The position numbers and the translations under genes are program-made. This document shows positions 1-11,849 of a stretch of 64,000 nt of DNA, in pieces; within the stretch, counting starts at the first letter, position 1, and every line of letters begins with the position of its first letter. This DNA comes from Glycine soja (lineage: Eukaryota > Streptophyta > Magnoliopsida > Fabales > Fabaceae): assembly GCF_004193775.1 (NCBI RefSeq), contig NC_041002.1:7923261-7987260 (forward strand), written 5' to 3'. The notes beneath the pieces were generated by a model. That model was not told the origin of the DNA. It saw only the letters and a list, made by a program, of their open reading frames with translations, and made no database searches.

Positions 1-39
1 CCCCTTTTCTTAATTATTCCGAGGCCACTTGATCCAACA
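1..39 (+). repeat. 3' end of an LTR (SIRE/copia-like), cut by the window edge
   Basis: The first 39 bases, ending GGCCACTTGATCCAACA, closely resemble the last bases of the complete solo LTR that ends at 35798 (GGCCACTTGTCTAACA). Both have a C-rich run just before and the terminal CA expected of an LTR. The window therefore opens inside the end of a related LTR. Whether this is a solo LTR or the 3' LTR of a full element cannot be seen. Confidence 0.6.
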
Positions 40-1336
40 GAATGGGTTTTTGAAAAACATAAAAAATGGAAGCTTGGGGGAAGAGGATGAACCAATTCAA
101 AATATGTTATGCATAATTCTAGCTGGATGCTACTTTTGGCTCGCTGGGCTAGAATTCAGTTTCTGAAAAATGTTGTCTCTAGAGTGCTTTGGTTGGGTCA
201 TGCATTTGCGGGCTCACTAGGCTAAACGTTTTGGCTAGGCCACGATTTTGGCTAGTTGGGCTAGAATCTAGTTATTTTGAAAATTCTGTTGAAACACTTC
301 CGTCTTTTATGATTTAATGACCTTAAAGAGTATATGCTAATGTATTATGCATATTTATATAATGATTATGTTATTCTTGAGGTGATTGCATTGTTGGAAT
401 GATAATATATGTATATGTCTTTATTGTTGTAGTATGAAATACTCTTAATTGTGTAATGGAGTTGATATATATATTGTTATTCTCAAGCAATTCACATTCA
501 TATGTTGAGATTGGTGTTTGATTATGAGAACTTGTGGTGTGAAAAATATCATGAAGTTTAGATGAACTATGTGAGAGTTCATGATTGGTGAAAATGATAT
601 GAATGATGAATTAATGAAGAATTGAACAAGATGTGAATGATGAATTGTAGTGTTGTGGATGATAATCTTGTTTTGAGACTATCCATATGTGTAAAAATGA
701 GTTAGTTATATCCTTTGGGAAGATTTTGTTGTTGTTGAAAAATGGTATACTTGGAAGGTTGAGTTCCACACTAGAACTCCGCTTCACTAAAGCAACCTGG
801 GGGTCTCGCCTAATGGGGTATCTTCCTAAGTATCGCCCTTATGTGTTTAACTTCAAATGACATGTTGAGATGTTGAGAATGACTTTTATGGGGATTAGTG
901 ACCCTTTTAGTGCACATGGGATGGATTATTGATGGTGAAACTGGTATCCTTGAGACCGACCATAAGTGAGATGGTGGATACGGAGGTGTCGCATCTTAAA
1001 CCTCAAGGAATCCAAATTTAATTATTGTCATGGTGAGTAGGCACATCAGTTAGGCATGCTAATAAAGCCCTCAACCTAGTGTTGAAGGTTGTCGTGGTGT
1101 ATAACACCAAATGGACCTATAAAATGGATTAGTGGGCAAATCCCTAGATAGGTTATGGTCTTCACAAGTCTTACTAAGGTAAGCCACTGCCCAGGTTCAT
1201 CCATATTCGATAAAATCACACTTCTTCTGCAAGATTAATCTGGGTCTTCCCGAATGATCAGATCATAGAATGCAACTGTGTTAAGGGATGTCCTTAGATT
1301 AATCACTCATGTAGTGTAAATCTCCATGGAGTCTAG
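40..1336. other. No gene; transposon-like AT-rich sequence
   Basis: No coding signal was recognised. The stretch at 720-1200 is less AT-rich and contains wording such as a promoter-less transcript leader, similar in style to long plant LTRs, but no terminal TG/CA pair, primer site or duplication could be set. It may be part of the same old LTR that continues after the insertions at 1337-1677 and 2255-3027. Confidence 0.3.
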
Positions 1337-1677
1337 TGTAGGGTTGAAGACTGAGAAAATATACAAACAAATAGGAAAAATAGGTGATAGAAGAAGAAGA
1401 AAGATCACACAACAATGAAGATTGTATTGCAAATAACAAATACAATGAAATTGGGTTCAAAAGCTCTCTCTAACTCGTTTGCCTAAACCTTGCTAACTAA
1501 CTTCTCTTATAGGACTATGCATACTTAACAAAATAACCGAAAAATGGTTACAAATGGTTAAAACAGTTACAACAAAACATTATTAATGAACCATCTAAAC
1601 AGACTAGCTAAACAAATTGGACGATGCATAGGTATACTAGACTGGACGCGCCACTAGATAGAAGACAAATTCCAACA
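1337..1677 (-). repeat. Probable solo LTR of a copia-type element
   Basis: Read on the minus strand the segment starts TGTTGGAATTTGTC and ends CAACCCTACA, so it has the TG...CA ends of an LTR, and it has the AT-rich, untranslated character of a small copia LTR (341 bp). The flanks are TCTAG on the left and TAGAG on the right, which is not a clean 5-bp duplication, so the borders are less certain than those of the other solo LTRs in this window. Confidence 0.45.
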
Positions 1678-2254
1678 TAGAGGGTGATATTGGACTATAC
1701 AGATAGTGTCATCCAGTCACTTCTTTTAGTGTCATCCATTTCTTATTCCAATATCTATTTTTTTGTCTTTGGTTTTGATGATTGATGGACTAATGATGAT
1801 GATGTTTGATGGATGAATCAAGGTGATGATGATGATGTATGATGATTGAATCTTGATGTGATGGTTGATGGTAATAATTATTATGAGATGCTCTGTTATA
1901 TGAATTTCTAAGATTTATGCATTAAGTATGATTTTCAAATATTATGTTTTATATGTATAGAATGGTGTTTGTTTATGCTTTAACTATTAATCTACACATT
2001 GTTTTAGTATGCTTTTTATTTGTAATCTTATCCTTGCATTGTTGCACATGTGGTTCATGTCTTTGATGATCTTGTATTCGACGTATATGGGAGTAGATGG
2101 CTAGGAGGCGACCCATGTCTTTCAGAGGCTTCATGGACATGTGTACCTAGTCGTGAAGGTGTGATTTTCGTTTATGTTTCCTCTTTAGAGTTATGTATAG
2201 GGTTGGCCGGCTCAAAGTCTATGTATTTTTCCTTAGAGAGTTGTTTCTTTTTAT

Positions 2255-3027
2255 GACGAGTTCTATGGTGGGAAAGTTGATTAAATCCCCATCATAGGAA
2301 ACATATATGGTGTGTTAGATATGAATATTTTACCATCAATGACTAAAACAAGTGGAGACTACCATGGAGATATATGCACCAAAATTTTTTAAAAAATGAA
2401 AAATAACTCTTCAGTCTTCTTTTTCGCCATTCCTAACCCTTCTCTTCCAGGCCCTAACTCACCGGCCCATTCTCTGATCACAATCCACCACTCGCCACCC
2501 AAGAACTGCCTCTCCTCGTCGGCGTCATCCTTCATGTTGGTTGAAGTTGATGGTAATCAACATCATCTTGCATCCAACATGATCGCCTCTCTGCCAAACC
2601 CTCCCCTTCCTCCCTGATCTGCATCGGCCTCTGAACAAACAAGAACACCAGCTTCGCCAACCGCATCTGCATCTTTCTACAGTGCATCACCATTGGCTTC
2701 ACAAGAGTATTGCTTTTTGGGTTGCCTTGTCCTATCATTGCATTGTCCCGAGATCGAGAGCAACAAGATTTTAGAGCTTCATCCAAATGGTTCCGATTTC
2801 AACCGAGGAGTGGCTAAGGTTAAACTTTAGAGATGGAAGGTTGTTTGCCTGTTGAGGTCGGTGAAGGGTGAAGCAGGGGGGGGGAGAGGGTTCTCTCTCT
2901 CTCTCTCTCTTTTAGATATTCCAATGTATGCATCCCATGATAATTTCCATGTAACCATATATCTAACACACCATATATGTTTCCCACGGTGGGGGATTTG
3001 ATGAGCTTTCCCACTCTAGATTTCGTC
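2255..3027. mobile_element. Short Mutator-like element with 10-bp target duplication
   Basis: The two ends form an inverted repeat of about 75 bp. The left end starts GACGAGTTCTATGGTGGG and the reversed right end starts GACGAAATCTAGAGTGGG. Both continue into a shared stretch containing AAACATATATGGTGTG. The element is flanked on each side by the same 10 bases, TTCTTTTTAT (2245-2254 and 3028-3037). Long inverted repeats with a 9- to 11-bp duplication are the hallmark of Mutator-like elements. The inside (about 2400-2870) is richer in G and C than its surroundings and carries no transposase, so it is non-autonomous. The inside may be acquired host sequence (Pack-MULE); I do not recognise it. 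Confidence 0.7.
2891..2910. repeat. (CT)n microsatellite
   Basis: A run of about nine to ten CT dinucleotides lies inside the Mutator-like element, directly after a G-rich stretch. Confidence 0.9.
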
Positions 3028-3037
3028 TTCTTTTTAT

Positions 3038-3556
3038 ATGCATGTTCTGAGGAGGTTTGGATGGCTCTGAGGTTGTATATGATCGTGTTATTTTGGAGTG
3101 TCATAGGACACATGATGTTTTTAGTTGTGTGTACATGTCTATGTTGTTATGTTTTATCTTGGTATCTTGTGTTTTAACTTTGGGTCTTTAATAGACAAAA
3201 AGTTTACAAATATTTTCATAATTAAATTAATCTAAAAGTTTTAAATGAATTAAAATAAAGTATTACACTTGAGATAATTCATAGTTTCATGTAATAATGG
3301 CAAATCATTACAACCAATACATTTAAAAATTCACATAAAAATATGAATATTTACTTATTATTTTATTACTATTTAGATTGATATAAAGAATTTGAAAATA
3401 TATAATTATAATTGAACTTTTAAAATTAATAAATATAAAGTAAATAGTATATGCTCTAACAACATTATGTTGAACATAACACATAAGTGTCTGTTGTACC
3501 ATAGTATAAGTAACATAAATTAATCACCCTTTCTAAGCAAAACATTTTAAAATAAA
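3038..3556. other. No gene
   Basis: This AT-rich spacer continues the sequence interrupted by the Mutator-like element. No coding signal or repeat structure was recognised. Confidence 0.4.
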
Positions 3557-3629
3557 TGCTAGAAGGAGGGCTTAACCTCCGACCTTGTGGTTAACAGCCA
3601 CATGCTCTAACTAACTAAGCTATTCCAAC
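3557..3629 (-). pseudogene. tRNA-Asn (GUU) pseudogene
   Basis: The minus strand reads as a plant tRNA-Asn: acceptor arm starting GTTGGAA, D-arm with TAGCTTAGTTAGTTAGAGC, anticodon stem-loop TGGCTGTTAACCA with anticodon GTT, and 3' arm ending CTCCTTCTAGC plus discriminator A. The T-arm reads GGAGGTTAAGCC where the family has GGTTCAAGCC, so one C of the loop is lost. That C is in the internal B-box promoter (GGTTCRA) and in the T-loop, so neither transcription nor folding should be normal. Other differences are scattered C-to-T changes. The D-loop GG is also changed (GTTAGTTAG). Length is 73 instead of 74. Confidence 0.8.
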
Positions 3630-4411
3630 ATACGGTTTAAAGTAAGATAAATCCAATATTTGAAAGATTATTCATAAGATTTGCAACAAAACTTCACATT
3701 TTTGGATTGCTATCAAAACTTGATCCCTGCAGCATTTGTAATAAGATGATAAATAGCTAAAAACATGGTTTCAAAACCATTAGACAGAAGAAAATCAATA
3801 TATGCCAATCCAAGTATTGAATGGTCCACATAAAGTCCTAGTAGCTAGTACTACATATTTCAGTTCAAAATTAATAAGACAAAGGAACATGTTTGTATGA
3901 TAGATGCACACATGGGTCAAATATGACTAAAATTCCTCCAAGCATGATAGTTAGATCCCTTAAAAACTAAAGTTCAATATCCAACTCATCACATGACACA
4001 TTATAGACTAAAAAATACAAAAGACTGTAGTACCAAATAAATAAACAAAGGGTAAATAGCCACTTTTGTTCCTCAATGTGTAATTCGCTGACAAATGCGC
4101 CCCTAAAAGATGAAAATACAAAATTTAGTACCTGAAAGTGTAAAAAATACAACAAATATATCTTGCTGTTAACTTTCGTTCGTCACCATTAATAAAGTCG
4201 CCTATGTGGCACATAAGGACAGATTTGTCACTGAAATGATTGCTAATGTGGATTGTCAGCATAGGGGCATATTTGTCATAATATTTTTTTGACTTTTTGT
4301 CTTCCGACTCCGCAAACAAATGCGTCCCTAAAAGATGAATATACAAAATTTAATCTCTGAAAGTATAAAAAGTATGACAAATATATTCGGACGTTAATAA
4401 TAGATTGTAAC

Positions 4412-4442
<31 letters not shown>
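4412..4442. repeat. (TTA)n microsatellite, left arm of the foldback element
   Basis: About ten TTA units lie immediately inside the left outer inverted repeat. They match, in mirror image, the longer AAT run of the right arm. Confidence 0.9.
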
Positions 4443-4444
<2 letters not shown>

Positions 4445-5661
4445 GCTTGCAATTTACTGTTATTCGTTTAGTACTTATGCAATATATTTTTGAATTGTCT
4501 TTTAATATATATATTATTATTATTATTTTTATTTCCTCATCAAACCTTAATATTTATTGTTAAAAAGACTTTATCTTATATTTTATAATTTTATCAAATT
4601 TCTACTAAATTTCTCACTTTTAATCTTTAAAATTATTCTATCTCAATTCCAACTTAAGTACTCTAATATTTAGATTGAAATTAATATGTCAAGTGTTTCG
4701 AGTAGAAAAAACACAACGAGCCACATGACCAAATTTATTTATTTATTTTTAAAAAATAATATAATCAACTATTTTTTTTTTAAAAAAAAGTCTTAGAAAA
4801 TTTAAACTAGATAGAACTAAAGTGAAATTATAATTCTTTTTCCTTAATCAATAAAATGTACTTATGTGAGGTAAACCTTATGTGAAAATATGTATACCTC
4901 AAATATGAAAGAACTCGTGGATAAACCTTATGTGCTTCCACTCGAGACAATACTTATTATAGATAATATGATTGAAATGAAAAACAGTTACTAACAAATA
5001 AAGAACTCAAATAAATTTAAATAAAAAATATAATAATGCTCAAACTAATACAAAGATTAACTTAAAAAAAAAACTAGTACAGAGGTTTATTACTTGCGGA
5101 ACGTAGAGTTGTATCTCTCGCTAATTTAAAGGTTGCAACGACCTTGCATTCCATTTTGCATATTATGGAAGAGCACATAATAAAGATTAATAATTAATTG
5201 AAGAAACAAAAAATTTCAAGAAATAAAAGACTTTTATTTTTTTAAAATGATAACTCAATTGATTAAATTTTGTGAGACTTTTTTTTAAAAATTTTACTTT
5301 AGTTTTATCAAGTTTAAAGTTTGTGAGAATTTTTTTTAAAAAAATAGTTGATTAAATTTTTTTTCTAAAATAAATAAATTTGGTCTTGCAGCCGATTGTG
5401 TTTTTTCTACTCAAAACTCTCAACATATTATTTTCAATCTAAATATAAGGTTACTTAAGTTGAAATTGAGATATGGAATAATTTTAAATATTAAAAATGA
5501 AAATTTTAGTAGAAATTTGATAAAATTATAAGCTATAAGATAATTTTTTTTAACAGTAAAGATGAAGGTTTGACAAGGAAATCAAAATAATAAAAATATA
5601 TATATTAAAAGGCATATATTACATAAGTACTAAATAAATATGAGCATTAAATTATAAACAC

Positions 5662-5751
<90 letters not shown>

Positions 5752-5779
5752 GTAATAATAATAATAATAATAAGAATAA
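5662..5779. repeat. (AAT)n microsatellite, right arm of the foldback element
   Basis: About 39 AAT units with a few interruptions. It is the mirror counterpart of the short TTA run at 4412, so the microsatellite is an original part of the element and has expanded on one side only. Confidence 0.9.
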
Positions 5780-6322
5780 TTAAGTTACAATCTATTATTA
5801 ACGTCCGGATATATTTGTCATACTTTTTATACTTTCAGGGATTAAATTTTGTATTTTCATCTTTCAGGGATTAAATTTTGTATTTTCATCTTTCAGGGAC
5901 ACATTTGATAGCGGAGTCGGAAGACGAAAAGTCAAAAAAATATTATGATAAATATGCCCCTATGCTGGCAATCCACGTTGACAATCATTTCAATGACAAA
6001 TTTGTCCTTCTGTACCATGTAGGCGACTTTATTAACGGTGACGGACGGAAGTTAACGGCAGGATATATTTGTCGCACTTTTTACACTTTCAGGGATTAAA
6101 TTTTGTATTTTCATCTTTCAGGGATAGATTTGTCAGCGAATTACACATTGAGGGACAAAAGTGGTTATTTACCCATAAACAAAACACATGATTTAAGCTT
6201 CTTCTTCCAAGCCCCATCTAACAAGTTGGGGTTCAACTTCAATCAATATTACTAAGTAAATACAAAAAATAACTAGTTGAAATTGATATCTAAAAAAACC
6301 AATGGCTGTAGCATCAAGTTTG

Positions 6323-6927
6323 TGTTACAATTTTAGGGGATCCTTATAAAATACCAATAACCACCAAGAACACATTATGTTCGATTATCAAGAAGGATTT
6401 TAGAAATACTTTGATCCACAATGATTGATCAACACAGTAGAATCTCGAAAACAGTCAAGAATAATTGGTTTGATGACTTTGCTTAACCAAATCTCCTTAT
6501 TTCTTATAGGACCTTCGCTTTCTCTTCGGATGGGGAGTGGAGAAAACTGATTATGATTTGGTGTATTAGGGATGCAACCGTATGTTATTTACTTTTAGAC
6601 TTCCCTTAACCAATCTAATCCATCTTATATAATAACAAGGAACCACTGCGATTTTTATCACAATCTAACGTGACTAAGCCACACTGATCACCATTGTCTC
6701 TTATACTTGATGACATACAAATATGGATAAACGACATGAAAATAATATGTAATGTCATCTTATTCATGTTCATTTCCAACTAGCCCAATAGAGATCAATC
6801 AAAACACAACATAAATATTGCAAATAAAACAAGCTCAGAATGAAATGATAAACTTCAACTTTATTTCTGCAGAAAATCCAAACAATACAAATATACAAAA
6901 AGCATAGGATATAGAACAGAAATGAGA
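6323..6927 (-). repeat. 3' LTR of the split copia element
   Basis: It begins on the plus strand with TGTTACAATTTTAGGGG, matching the start of the other LTR at 21173, and holds the shared block with CCAAATCTCCTTATT. The inner border is placed before AGTGGGAG on the minus strand (about 6928-6940), a purine run of the usual copia type. The right LTR carries the same block but diverges strongly after about 250 bp, so the inner half of this LTR is defined by position only. Confidence 0.6.
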
Positions 6928-7059
6928 CTCCCACTAAACCAATGTACTATTAGAAATTACACCCATATGAATAGTGTGGTCATGAAAAATTTTAGGTACT
7001 AAACCTTTAGTAAGTGGGTTAGATAGCATGGAATCAGTCCCTACGTGTTCTATGGAAAT

Positions 7060-8876
7060 TTATTTATTCTGAACTCCTTTCTTAACAACCAGAAACTTGA
7101 TGTCAATGAATTTTGACTTGGTTGTACTCTTATTATTGTTGAAGTATTGAACTGCTGATTCATTATCACAATAAGTTCTCAATGGTCTTTCAATGCCATC
7201 GACCACACGCAAACCAGTGACAAAATTTCTTAACCATATCCCATGGTTGGATGCCTCAAAACAAGCAATGAACTTCGCGACCATGGTCGAAGAAGCTATG
7301 AGAGCCTGTTTAGAAGACTTCCAAGAGATATCTCCTCCAGCCAACATAAATATGTATCCAAATGTGGAGCGTTTGCTATCTTGACATCCAGCAAAATCAA
7401 AGTCTGAGTACCCAATGATCTCCAAATTCTCAGACTTCTTATTAGTGAGCATGCATCCTTTTGTTCTCTTAAGGTAACTATCACACATTTTGCTACTTTC
7501 CAATGTTGTATTTCAGGATTACTCAAATATCTGCCCAGAACTCCTACCATAAATTAATCCTATATCGGGATGAGTGCAAACTTGAGTGTACATTAGACTT
7601 CCTACTACTAACGCATAAGGAATATTTTGCATCTCTATTCTTTCAAGGTCATTATTTGGGCATTGTTTGAGACTAAATTTATCTCCTTTGGCTATTGGGG
7701 TATGTCTTGGTTTACTATCTTTCATGCTGAATTTATCTAGGACCTTATCAAGATAACTCTCTTGTGACAACCTTAGGATTCCTTGAGAGTGATCTCTTAG
7801 TATCTTAATACCTAACACAAAAAAGGCTTCCCCAAGATCTTTCATTTCAAAAAATTTCGTCATAAATTTTTTAGTCTCTTCTAATTAAGAAGCCTATATC
7901 GCTGCTAGCAAACAATATATCATCAACATATAATACCAAGAATAAGTATTTACTCACATTGAACTTGTGATATACACAATCATCAACTGCATTTGCCTCA
8001 AAATCATACGAGGTAATGACTTGATGAAACTTGTAATACCATTGACGGGAAGCTTGTTTCAGACCATCCATGGATTTGTTTAGTTTGCAAATCATAGACT
8101 TTGAGTCACTTGATACAAAGTTTTCTGGTTGCACCATATAAATCATTTCTTCATTGTCACCATTTAGAAACACAATCTTAACATCCATCTGATGTAGTTC
8201 TAAATCATAATAAGCTACCAATGCCATTATTGTTCAAAAAGAATCCTTTGAAGATATTGAAGAAATGGTTTCATTATATTCAATTCCTTCCTTTTTATTG
8301 CACCATATAAATCGACAAGATTCCAAACATCATTGTCTTGCATAGATCTTATCTCATCCTTCTTGGCATCGATCCAATTTTAAGAGATAAAACTACGCAT
8401 AGCTTGACAAAATTTGATTGGATCATCCTCTGTTAAACCAATGTCATCCTCATGTTCTTGGAGAAAGATAATGTAATCATCTGGGATTGAACTTCTCCTC
8501 TCTCTAACAGATCTCCTTAATGACACTTCTTAAGGTTGTTAAGGTTGTTTTATAAATATTTAAGGGAGAATCTCATTGTTGTCTTGTTCTTGAACAATGT
8601 CATCAATAATATGTAGAACATTGTTTTCTATTACTAGAATTGTTTCTTGAAAAACAATAGCTATGAGGACTTGAGCATTGTCAATATCATGTTCTTCCTC
8701 AAAGACAACATTCCTTATGTTCTCTTCCTTCCCAAACTCAACTTTCTCAAGAAATCTTGCATTTTCCGTTTCAAAAAAGGATCTTAAAATAGGATCGTAA
8801 AACTTATGTCCTCGAGAGCGTTCAAAATACCCAACAAAATAACAGCTAATTGTTCTTGAAGGCAGCTATTCGCATC
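7060..8876 (-). pseudogene. copia pol fragment: end of integrase, reverse transcriptase, RNase H
   Basis: Broken reading frames on the minus strand give, in order, the tail of the integrase core with the GYF-like box around 8850, a charged linker, the reverse transcriptase (8227-7519) and RNase H (7550-7060). The reverse transcriptase keeps LYVDDILFAS with the paired catalytic aspartates (about 7925) and NKSMDGLKQASRQWYYK upstream. RNase H keeps YSDFDFAGC, SWKSSKQ and YCDNESAVQ. Stops and frame changes near 7865, 7700-7860 and 8230-8570 show it is dead. It would have copied the element's RNA to DNA. It joins seamlessly in sense to the fragment at 18736 if the gypsy insertion is removed. Confidence 0.85.
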
Positions 8877-10243
8877 CTGGTACTACTTGTTTTTGTGGAT
8901 GTGAAATCTAACCGGCAAGTGCACCGGGTCGTCAAGTAAATAATTAAAATGGTGTGAACCGAGTATCGAACTCAGGGAACTTGTTTTACTTGGCAAAACA
9001 TCATTTAGTAAATAGACATTTGTTTAAAGAATTGATTATCATGAAGTAAAAATAGAAGTAATTCTATTCTAAGTAAAAGCAGTAATTGTGAGCAAGTGAG
9101 TGTGAAAATAGATATGTAAAAGCGTTGGGTCCTTCTACTAAGATACTTGATGCAATTAGGGTTTTTCTCTACTTGAAATTATTTTTGTGTTCTATGCTGA
9201 AGGTATAAATACCAAACACCAATGTCTCGCAAGTTTGGCCTAATTCAAATTAAACTTCGTTCTTAGATGTCTCTTGTTGAACTTAGCCTAACCGAACAAC
9301 ATTACAATTACAGCGTGATAAAAACTAAATTACTGCACTCTATGTTCGATAACCTAGCCCTGCCCTATCCAATTCTAAGGATACGATACATTTTCCAATG
9401 CTAAAGCTCCTAACCTTACACATAAATGGGTGATCAAGCCACAAGCATGCATAACATAAGCACAGATAGAAACATTGAACACATAAAAACAACTTCAAAT
9501 AGATAGTAATAATATTTACATCAAGTACTCAACGGAATTTCCAAATAAAGGATTCTAGCCCTCCATTACAAGGGAGTACCTTTCACTAATAGGAGAAGGG
9601 TTTAAGAGAAAATATCATATTACAAAGCAATAGGGATGTCTCCTCCACCTCTAGGAACCTAGGAATCACTCCTAAACCTAAAATCTACCTAAAAGTTAGG
9701 GCCTTTTTCTTCCTTGCTCAGTTTTTCCTCTGTTCCTTGTTCAACACTAGGCTCACGTAGTCTATTTAGACCTCTTCTTTTCATTCTCTACAATTCAGGC
9801 TTTAAAAGGGCTTTTTGTTCGTGAAGGCGCGCTTAGTGCGAGTAAGTGAAATATGGCTTAGCGCCATTCTCACGCTAAGCGCAGAAGAGACAATCTTCTC
9901 GCTGAACGAACTGATGACGCACTGAGCGCGTGATGACATGGCAGATTCTCGTCAATATTCATCTCACTCGCTAAGCGGGTGATGTCTCGCTTAGCGGTTG
10001 AGTCTCGCTAAGTGCACGGTCTAGGCTTAGCGAGACAACAACTTTTGCACCTTCAAATTTTTCTCCTTTTTACCTGAATTGAAGTAAAATTTACATTAAA
10101 TTCATATGGAAAGCTTCTACTGAGCAAATATAAAAACTAAACAAGAAATGTTTACAATCCTACCAAAAAGAACCATAAATTGGGACTATATACATTTTTG
10201 AAAACTTTTCTATATAAAAGTTAGTTGTAAAAGATGACTAACA
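8877..10243 (-). repeat. 3' LTR of the Athila-like element
   Basis: About 1367 bp, aligned along its length with 17392-18735. On the minus strand it starts TGTTAGTCATCTTTTAC and ends with a degraded terminal (...GCGAATA where the partner has GCGAACA). It contains several GCTTAGCG motifs at 9820-10030. A block of about 46 bp between two ATGTCTC repeats (around 9223-9275) is present here and missing in the other LTR. Confidence 0.9.
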
Positions 10244-10255
10244 AACTCCCTCAAA
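10244..10255 (-). other. Polypurine tract of the Athila-like element
   Basis: On the minus strand TTGAGGGAGTT lies directly before the TGTTAG start of the 3' LTR, the expected site for priming second-strand DNA synthesis. Confidence 0.75.
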
Positions 10256-11849
10256 TTTACAGTTTTGCTTGTCCTCAAGCAAAGAAAGAACAATTCACTT
10301 GTCCTCAAGTGACAAACTCACAGTGGTTATTCACAAGGTATTTGTTCCAAAGAATTCAATCACATGACATGAATGGCATACAATGTTTCAATCAACAGCT
10401 TCTCACAAGACATGCAACTTTTCAAAGATATGAACATGATTATTAAGCATCACAACTGAAATAAGCTAGCAAGAATGACATGTATAAAGGAAGGATCATC
10501 AACCAAAGCCTCACAGTCACTTTTTCACTCAAGCACAAGTGTTTAGTCTTTCCATCAATCAACAACCAACATAAGTCTCAATCTTCGCACTTCAACTCAT
10601 GCCATACAGTCAAAAACACACAATCTGAATCCGAAGGACTTCAATAAGCTTGTAATGAGGCTGGGCTGCAAATAAATCGTGGTTTTTCTAGGATGCAAAG
10701 GCTTAAGTTCTAGGAGAGCATCCGTCCTTAGATAAATTTTTTTTCTTTTCCAGCTTCAATTACTTGCCTTAAAGCACTTGGCTTCACTTCTTCTTAGATA
10801 ACAGCACACACACTTTTATTTTGAATACTTACAGTTTTTTTTTGAACAACAACTCTTTACTTGCTGCATATTGACTTACTGTGGGTGCTGATATTTTCTT
10901 ACCATTAGAAGCTATCACCCAATAAACTCCCCCAAATTAGGGACAAATTTGCTTTCAACCATAATGCTCTCCTACAACCTAGGACAAGGTAGATGGAGAT
11001 GTAATCCATAGGTTCAAGGTACAATTAAACAATCAGATTTTCAGCCCAATCATGGGTGCAAAGGATATGTCATTCATTCACAAGGTAAGCTTTTTGGCTA
11101 AGTGGTTTATTCACACAAAACATGGCCTTCATCATCTTCAAACTCATGCATTCATTCCATAATCAAAGATTCATGCAAAAATCATTACTTAATGCTAGTC
11201 ATTCTCTCACAATTCAAGATTACACACTCACCAGGTTGTGGTTAATGAGTTCCTTCACAATCAAACTGTTAAACTAACATTTTCATTCATGATACTAATC
11301 CATGTTCTTTCTCTTATAATCACTGCATGCCTATTCAAAACATATGATTTACACATTCCAATTCACTCAAATCATGTAATTGATCAATTCAAACCAACAA
11401 ACACTGAATTTTTCAAAATCAAACATCAAACCACTGGATAAAATGAAATATGATGTTCAAACTAGCTTAAAGCAGGCTACCATGCAATCCAAAAACTAAA
11501 GTAAAACTATAAACTGAATTTTAAAAACTGAAACATAAAGATAAAACCAAATTAAAAGTGTACTAAAAATAGAATAATAATAAAAGTGTTCAAAAGACAG
11601 TAAAGTAGAAATCCTGTCATTGGTCCTGTGGTGGGTCCTGATCCATGGCCTCATCATCGGTCAAATGCAGCACAGGCATGCATGCTGGTGATCCTTGCGA
11701 GGTGCTCAGCTCCAGCACTGGTGTAGATATTAGTGATACCTGTGGACTGGCCTCCGCAATCACTAGATCTGCCTCTGGATCAGTTTCTAGTACAAATGAC
11801 TCTGGGGGAGTGACCTCTGAATCATCCTCCTGAGCAGCAGGTGTAGTCT
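10256..11849 (-). other. Untranslated 3' part of the Athila-like element
   Basis: This stretch lies between the plant-specific ORF and the 3' LTR. It is AT-rich with no reading frame that resembles reverse transcriptase or integrase on either strand. The open frames seen here on the plus strand are antisense accidents. Confidence 0.6.

Larger units (their letters stand above)
4050..6174. mobile_element. Long-inverted-repeat Mutator-like foldback element, 9-bp target duplication
   Basis: The element starts GGGTAAATAGCCACTTTTG and ends with its near-exact complement CAAAAGTGGTTATTTACCC. It is flanked by a perfect 9-bp duplication, ATAAACAAA, at 4041-4049 and 6175-6183. The outer inverted repeats run about 360 bp (4050-4410 and about 5785-6174). 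More diverged inverted homology goes on inward to about 4850 and 5290, so nearly the whole element can fold on itself around a spacer of about 400 bp. The right arm has an extra tandem copy of a roughly 30-bp piece around 5838-5897. No transposase is encoded. The two open frames in the arms (4125-4346 minus, 5878-6099 plus) are mirror images created by the inverted repeat, not genes. A 9-bp duplication with long repeats points to the Mutator superfamily. Confidence 0.85.

Noticed and set aside
4125..4346. Two near-identical 73-codon frames (4125-4346 minus and 5878-6099 plus)
   Set aside because: They are the same sequence seen in the two arms of the foldback element; no known protein and no sign of coding selection.
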